Positions 60,027 through 64,000 of a stretch of 64,000 nucleotides of DNA are shown here, piece by piece (the stretch's first letter is position 1; each line of letters starts with the position of its first letter). Made by a program: the position numbers and the translations under genes. Origin of the DNA: CAVUPF01 sp963743285 (GTDB lineage Bacteria; Actinomycetota; Thermoleophilia; Solirubrobacterales; 70-9); assembly GCA_963743285.1 (NCBI GenBank), contig CAVUPF010000004.1, positions 62,001 to 126,000 of the forward strand, in the 5' to 3' direction. Under the pieces are notes generated by a model, which worked only from the letters and a program-made list of their open reading frames with translations, ran no database searches and had not been told where the DNA came from.

Positions 60027-61604
60027 GTGGGACCCGTATCTGACGCCAACCGCGTCCATGTCTTCGACACCACCCTGAGGGACGGCGAGCAGTCGCCCGG
60101 AATCTCCCTGAACACCGCCGAGAAGGTGGAGATCGCCCAGCAGCTCAGCCGGCTCGGTGTCGACGTGATCGAGGCCGGATTCCCAATCACCTCACCGGGG
60201 GACTTCGAGGCGGTCCAGGAGATCTCTCGCCAGGTCGAAGGCCCGGTCATCTGCAGCCTGGCGCGTACCCACAAGGCCGACATCGACGCCGCATGGGGGG
60301 CGATCCGCGAGGCGGGAAGGTCTCGCATTCACACCTTCATCTCAACCTCCGACATCCATATCGAGCACCAGCTGCAGACGACCAGGGAGGACGTCAAGGG
60401 GCAGGCTCGCGCCGCTGTTGCCCTGGCCAAGTCCTACTGCGAGGACGTCGAGTTCTCGCCGATGGACGCGACCCGAGCCGAGATCGAGTTCACCGCCGAA
60501 GTCTGCGCGATTGCGGTCGAGGAGGGCGCCACCGTGATCAACATCCCCGACACGGTTGGCTACACCACCCCGGAGGAGTACGCCGGCTACTTCCGACGCC
60601 TCTATGAGTTGGTTCCCGGCTTGGGTGAGGTCGAGACCTCGGTCCACTGTCACGACGACCTCGGCCTGGCCGTCGCCAACTCCTACGCCGGATTGCTGGC
60701 TGGGGCCCGCCAGGTCGAGTGCGCGATCAACGGGATCGGCGAGCGAGCTGGCAATTGCGCGCTGGAGGAGATCGTGATGCTGCTCCGGACCCGTGCCGAC
60801 CTCAACGACCTCGATTCGGCGCTCGACGCACGCGAGCTGGCCCGCACCAGCCGCATGGTCTCACGCCTCACCGGCTATCCGGTCCAGCCCAACAAGGCGA
60901 TCGTCGGTCGAAACGCCTTCGCCCACGAGTCCGGGATCCACCAGGACGGAGTGCTGAAGGAGCGCACTACCTACGAGATCATGGACGCGACCGAGGTCGG
61001 CCTGGAGTCGAACTCGATCGTCCTTGGCAAGCACTCCGGTCGCCACGCTCTGCGCGACGCGCTGGAGCAGCTCGGTTTCAAGGTCGAGGGCAATGCACTC
61101 AACGCCGCCTTCAAGCGCTTCAAGGAGGTCGCCGATCACAAGAAGCAAGTGACAGCGCTGGACCTGGAGGCGATCGTCTCCGACGAGATGCGCGAGCGCG
61201 CCGACGCTCACGAGTTGGCTTGGTTTGAGGTCGAGGCAGGCTCGCGTCGCGAGCCGTTGGCAAGGGTGGTAGTGACCCTTCCCTCCGGCGAGGAATCGAG
61301 CGGCGAGTCAAGCGGCGACGGCCCGGTCGACGCCATCTTCCATGCGATCCAGAAGGCAACCGGCGTCGATTGTGAGCTGCGCCAGTACACGGTCGCGGCG
61401 GTGACCGGGGGGGAGGATGCGCTCGGCGAGGTGACCGTGATGCTGCGCGTCGCCGGGCGCTTGGCGACCGGCCAAGGCGTAGCCACCGACATCCTCGAGG
61501 CCTCCGCGCGCGCCTACGTGCGAGCGCTCTCCAACGCATTGGAGGGCGCGGCGATCCGCGAGGCCGAGACAGCCGGGACTGCGGAGCGTACCCCCGGCCC
61601 CTGA
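60027..61604 (+). CDS. leuA: 2-isopropylmalate synthase
   Basis: First committed step of leucine synthesis, 525 residues. FDTTLRDGEQSPGISLNTAE is the TIM-barrel signature with metal ligands, SVHCHDDLGLAVANSYAGLL the His pair, and NGIGERAGNCALEEIVMLL the second signature. The C-terminal LeuA dimer/regulatory domain (from about residue 400) provides leucine feedback. GTG 60027 has a strong site (GGAGGAGG) upstream. It is an authentic LeuA rather than homocitrate or citramalate synthase, given the leader and the leuC-leuD genes downstream. Confidence 0.94.
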   Translation: MGPVSDANRVHVFDTTLRDGEQSPGISLNTAEKVEIAQQLSRLGVDVIEAGFPITSPGDFEAVQEISRQVEGPVICSLARTHKADIDAAWGAIREAGRSRIHTFISTSDIHIEHQLQTTREDVKGQARAAVALAKSYCEDVEFSPMDATRAEIEFTAEVCAIAVEEGATVINIPDTVGYTTPEEYAGYFRRLYELVPGLGEVETSVHCHDDLGLAVANSYAGLLAGARQVECAINGIGERAGNCALEEIVMLLRTRADLNDLDSALDARELARTSRMVSRLTGYPVQPNKAIVGRNAFAHESGIHQDGVLKERTTYEIMDATEVGLESNSIVLGKHSGRHALRDALEQLGFKVEGNALNAAFKRFKEVADHKKQVTALDLEAIVSDEMRERADAHELAWFEVEAGSRREPLARVVVTLPSGEESSGESSGDGPVDAIFHAIQKATGVDCELRQYTVAAVTGGEDALGEVTVMLRVAGRLATGQGVATDILEASARAYVRALSNALEGAAIREAETAGTAERTPGP

Positions 61605-61690
61605 CCGCTGGCAAGCGGGGAGTCGGCGGGCACTGCACTGGTCGGACGTCGACCCTGCCGGCGGGTCCCAGTTCCGCGTGGCAAAAGCTA

Positions 61691-61716
61691 GTATACAAGC
61701 GTATGTGATAACGTAC
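61691..61716. promoter_or_regulatory. phased hexamer operator
   Basis: GTATAC (61691), GTATGT (61701) and ACGTAC (61711) start exactly 10 bp apart, so all face the same side of the helix. They lie 8-33 nt before the regulator ATG at 61724 and overlap a possible -10 (TGATAA). Likely autoregulatory site. Confidence 0.4.
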
Positions 61717-61723
61717 GACTCAG

Positions 61724-62356
61724 ATGAGCCAGGTGGTCCAGAAGAGCCCGCCGCTGAGTGCGCCTTTGCCGAAAGCGACTTCCGAGCCGCACGCAACCTC
61801 CGGCGTCGGCCGTCGCATCCGCGCCCTGCGAGAAGCGATGGGTTGGTCACTGCGTGACCTCGCCGAGCGCAGCGGTGTCAGCGCCCCGATGCTCTCTCAG
61901 GTCGAGCGAGGAGAGACCAGCCCGACCCTAGCTGTGGCCGCCAAGATCGCTTCCGGCTTGGAGTTGACCCTGTCACAGCTGCTGAGATTGGACGAGGGCG
62001 AGCACGTCGCGATCAGCCGGGCGGGCGGGCGGCGTCGTTACGAGCGAGGCGGCCACCGCTTTGAGGAGTTGACCCCGCCGCTGCCGGGACAACGGGTCGA
62101 CGTCTCCCTGCACAGCCTTGATCCAGGCGCGGCGACCGGGGGGCGCCAGGACCCGCCGATACACGAGCCCGGCAGTCGCGAGACCGCCATTGTCCTCGCC
62201 GGGGCCCTGGCGCTGATCGTCGATGGGACGCGCTACGAGCTGCGAGCCGAGGATGGCGTCACCTTCGACGCCGATCTTCCTCATCACTTCGAGAACGAAG
62301 GCGAGGAGCCAACCCGCTTCCTCGCTGTGATCGCCGCCGGCCTGCGGCGGAGCTAA
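61724..62356 (+). CDS. XRE-family regulator with cupin domain
   Basis: 210 residues. The HTH_3 domain is at about 28-85 (VGRRIRALREAMGWSLRDLA, SGVSAPMLSQVERGETSPTL) and the cupin sensor domain at about 130-205 (PIHEPGSRETAIVLAGALAL, EDGVTFDADLPHHFENEGEE). This family binds a small ligand in the cupin and controls nearby metabolic genes. It stands between leuA and leuC, 12 nt before leuC, so it is probably co-transcribed with leuCD and may control them. The ligand is unknown. Confidence 0.85.
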   Translation: MSQVVQKSPPLSAPLPKATSEPHATSGVGRRIRALREAMGWSLRDLAERSGVSAPMLSQVERGETSPTLAVAAKIASGLELTLSQLLRLDEGEHVAISRAGGRRRYERGGHRFEELTPPLPGQRVDVSLHSLDPGAATGGRQDPPIHEPGSRETAIVLAGALALIVDGTRYELRAEDGVTFDADLPHHFENEGEEPTRFLAVIAAGLRRS

Positions 62357-62368
62357 GGAGGAGGCCCG

Positions 62369-63754
62369 GTGCCCAAGACGATGTTCGACAAGATCTGGGA
62401 AGCCCACGAGGTCTCCGACGGCCTCATCTACATCGACTTGCACCTGATCCACGAGGTGACCTCGCCGCAGGCCTTCGACGGGCTGCGGCTGGCCAGGCGC
62501 GGGGTGCGCCGCGCAGACAAGACGATCGCCACTGCCGACCACAACGTGCCTACCGATGGCACCAAGGCCGCGCGGCTGATCGCCGATGAGCTCTCCCGGA
62601 TCCAGGTTGAGACGCTGGAGCGAAACTGCGAGGAGTTCGGCATCCCGCTCTACTCGCTGGGGTCCGAGCGGCAGGGCATCGTGCATGTGATCGGGCCTGA
62701 GCTGGGCGTCACCCAGCCCGGGATGACAATCGTCTGTGGCGACAGCCACACCTCTACCCACGGCGCCTTCGGGGCGCTTGCCTTCGGCATCGGCACCTCC
62801 GAGGTCGAGCACGTGCTGGCGACCCAGTGCCTGGTCCAGAAGCGGCCGAGGACGATGCGGATCTCCTACGCCGGCGAGCTGGGCGCTGGCGTCACCCCCA
62901 AGGACCTGATCTTGGCGACGATCGGCCGCCTGGGTATCGGCGGCATGACTGGCCATGCGGTCGAGTACGCCGGACCGGCGATCGAGTCGCTATCGATGTC
63001 CGGTCGGATGACGGTCTGCAATATGACGATCGAGGGAGGCGGGCGGGCCGGCATGATCGCCCCCGACGAGACGACCTTTGAGTGGGTGCGCGGTCGCCCC
63101 GGCGCCCCGCAGGACTTTGACGCCGCAGTCGATAGCTGGCGCGCTCTACCGACCGATCGCGGGGCTGGATTCGACACCGAAGTCGAGGTCGACGCATCCA
63201 GCCTCTCGCCAATGGTCACCTGGGGCACGAACCCCGGGATGGTGGTCGAGGTGACCGACTCGGTCCCTGACCCCGCCGCGCTGGACTCCCCGGCTGAGCG
63301 CGAATCGGCCGAGCGCGCCCTCGCCTATATGGCGCTACGGCCCGGTACCCCGATCACCGAGGTGGCGCTGGACCGAGTCTTCATCGGCTCCTGCACCAAT
63401 TCGCGGGTCGAGGATCTGCGTGAGGCGGCCGCGGTGGTTGACGGCCGGCGCGTCGCCGATTCGGTGCGGGCGATGGTCGTCCCTGGCTCCCAGGAGGTAA
63501 AGGCGAGCGCTGAGGCGGAGGGCCTCGACGAGGTCTTCCGCGCCGCCGGCTTTGAATGGCGCGAGGCGGGCTGCTCGATGTGCCTCGGGATGAACCCCGA
63601 CGTCCTCGCAGCGGGTGAGCGCTGCGCATCGACCTCGAACCGCAATTTCGAGGGACGGCAGGGCAGGGGGGGGAGGACCCACCTGGTCAGCCCGCGGATG
63701 GCGGCCGCGGCGGCGATCGAGGGACGCTTCGTAGACATCAGGGATTGGAGCTGA
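62369..63754 (+). CDS. leuC: 3-isopropylmalate dehydratase large subunit
   Basis: Aconitase-family [4Fe-4S] enzyme that isomerises 2- to 3-isopropylmalate. 461 residues. Cluster cysteines are Cys342 (FIGSCTNSRVEDL), Cys402 and Cys405 (CSMCLGMNPD). IVCGDSHTSTHGAFGALAFG is the substrate loop. GTG 62369 follows AAGGAGGAGG. LeuC works only with LeuD, whose gene follows by 2 nt. Confidence 0.94.
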   Translation: MPKTMFDKIWEAHEVSDGLIYIDLHLIHEVTSPQAFDGLRLARRGVRRADKTIATADHNVPTDGTKAARLIADELSRIQVETLERNCEEFGIPLYSLGSERQGIVHVIGPELGVTQPGMTIVCGDSHTSTHGAFGALAFGIGTSEVEHVLATQCLVQKRPRTMRISYAGELGAGVTPKDLILATIGRLGIGGMTGHAVEYAGPAIESLSMSGRMTVCNMTIEGGGRAGMIAPDETTFEWVRGRPGAPQDFDAAVDSWRALPTDRGAGFDTEVEVDASSLSPMVTWGTNPGMVVEVTDSVPDPAALDSPAERESAERALAYMALRPGTPITEVALDRVFIGSCTNSRVEDLREAAAVVDGRRVADSVRAMVVPGSQEVKASAEAEGLDEVFRAAGFEWREAGCSMCLGMNPDVLAAGERCASTSNRNFEGRQGRGGRTHLVSPRMAAAAAIEGRFVDIRDWS

Positions 63755-63756
63755 AG

Positions 63757-64000
63757 ATGAGGCCGATCGACGTGATCGAGGGCAGGGTCTCGGTGTTGGA
63801 CCGGGCCGACGTGGACACCGACCAGATCATCCCCAAGCAGTTCCTCAAGCGAGTTGAGCGGACCGGCTTCGGTGAGTTCCTCTTCTATGACTGGATCCGC
63901 TCCGGCGAGATCGAGCTGGAGTCGAACCCGATCCTGGCCACAGGACGCAACTTCGGCTGTGGATCCTCGCGCGAGCATGCCCCATGGGCACTGCAGGACT
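63757..64000 (+). CDS. leuD: 3-isopropylmalate dehydratase small subunit (5' part)
   Basis: The first 81 codons are visible; the gene continues beyond the window. DRADVDTDQIIPKQFLKRVE and ILATGRNFGCGSSREHAPWA are the LeuD swivel-domain signatures. ATG 63757 is 2 nt after the leuC stop. The end coordinate is the window edge, not a stop. Confidence 0.92.
   Translation, partial: MRPIDVIEGRVSVLDRADVDTDQIIPKQFLKRVERTGFGEFLFYDWIRSGEIELESNPILATGRNFGCGSSREHAPWALQD

Overview
This is a GC-rich chromosomal window from an actinobacterium. It most likely belongs to the class Thermoleophilia (Solirubrobacterales-like); that is inferred from secreted proteins with repeated SCPSxSLCVAVG-type motifs, extracellular domains with ECxxDxGPxxxCxSP-type sequences, GTG/TTG starts, menaquinone genes and an indirect Gln/Asn-tRNA system (GatCAB). 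No rRNA, tRNA or CRISPR array was seen.

Layout. 1-6.6 kb: arginine operon argC-argJ-argB-argD, two small accessory ORFs, argG and a tiny membrane ORF. 6.7-16 kb: a secreted transglycosylase-like protein, dnaE, a Cys-rich small protein, an acyl-CoA dehydrogenase, a decayed ISAzo13-type transposase, nfo and gltX. 16-18.3 kb: an HDOD-LuxR fusion, an atypical LuxR response regulator and an Rrf2 regulator. 18.3-27.5 kb: an accessory island bounded by a 15-bp direct repeat (18333 and 27438) with an integrase remnant at its right end. It lies between rrf2 and cysK-cysE. It holds a toxin-like chimera, two ECF sigma/anti-sigma-like modules (one fused into a single frame, one with ATA where a start codon is expected), two paralogous seven-repeat secreted proteins and a membrane protein. 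All are stitched together from repeated DNA pieces, notably a ~110-bp leader present four times.

27.5-40.3 kb: cysK-cysE-pcrA-folD, a proline-rich membrane protein, a frameshifted GMC oxidoreductase with a membrane partner, gatC (frameshifted)-gatA-gatB, a type II NADH dehydrogenase behind a strong palindromic operator, and a zinc-ribbon membrane protein. 40.3-45.4 kb: three envelope glycosyltransferases and a sulfoquinovose-synthase-like gene. 45.4-56 kb: ilvB-ilvN, then a menaquinone block (menF; menB-A-C-D on the other strand; menE), then ilvC. 56-64 kb: a cupin, a decayed DUF4389 gene, serC-serA, leuA preceded by a leucine-rich leader peptide, an XRE-cupin regulator, leuC and the start of leuD.

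Together the housekeeping part covers Arg, Cys, Ser and branched-chain amino acid synthesis, menaquinone/NADH respiration and Gln/Asn-tRNA charging. Many starts lie only 6-10 nt after a TANNNT box, which suggests leaderless transcription is common here. Several single-base frameshifts (gatC, the GMC oxidoreductase, the DUF4389 remnant) could be real decay or assembly error. The most unusual region is the 18.3-27.5 kb mosaic island.
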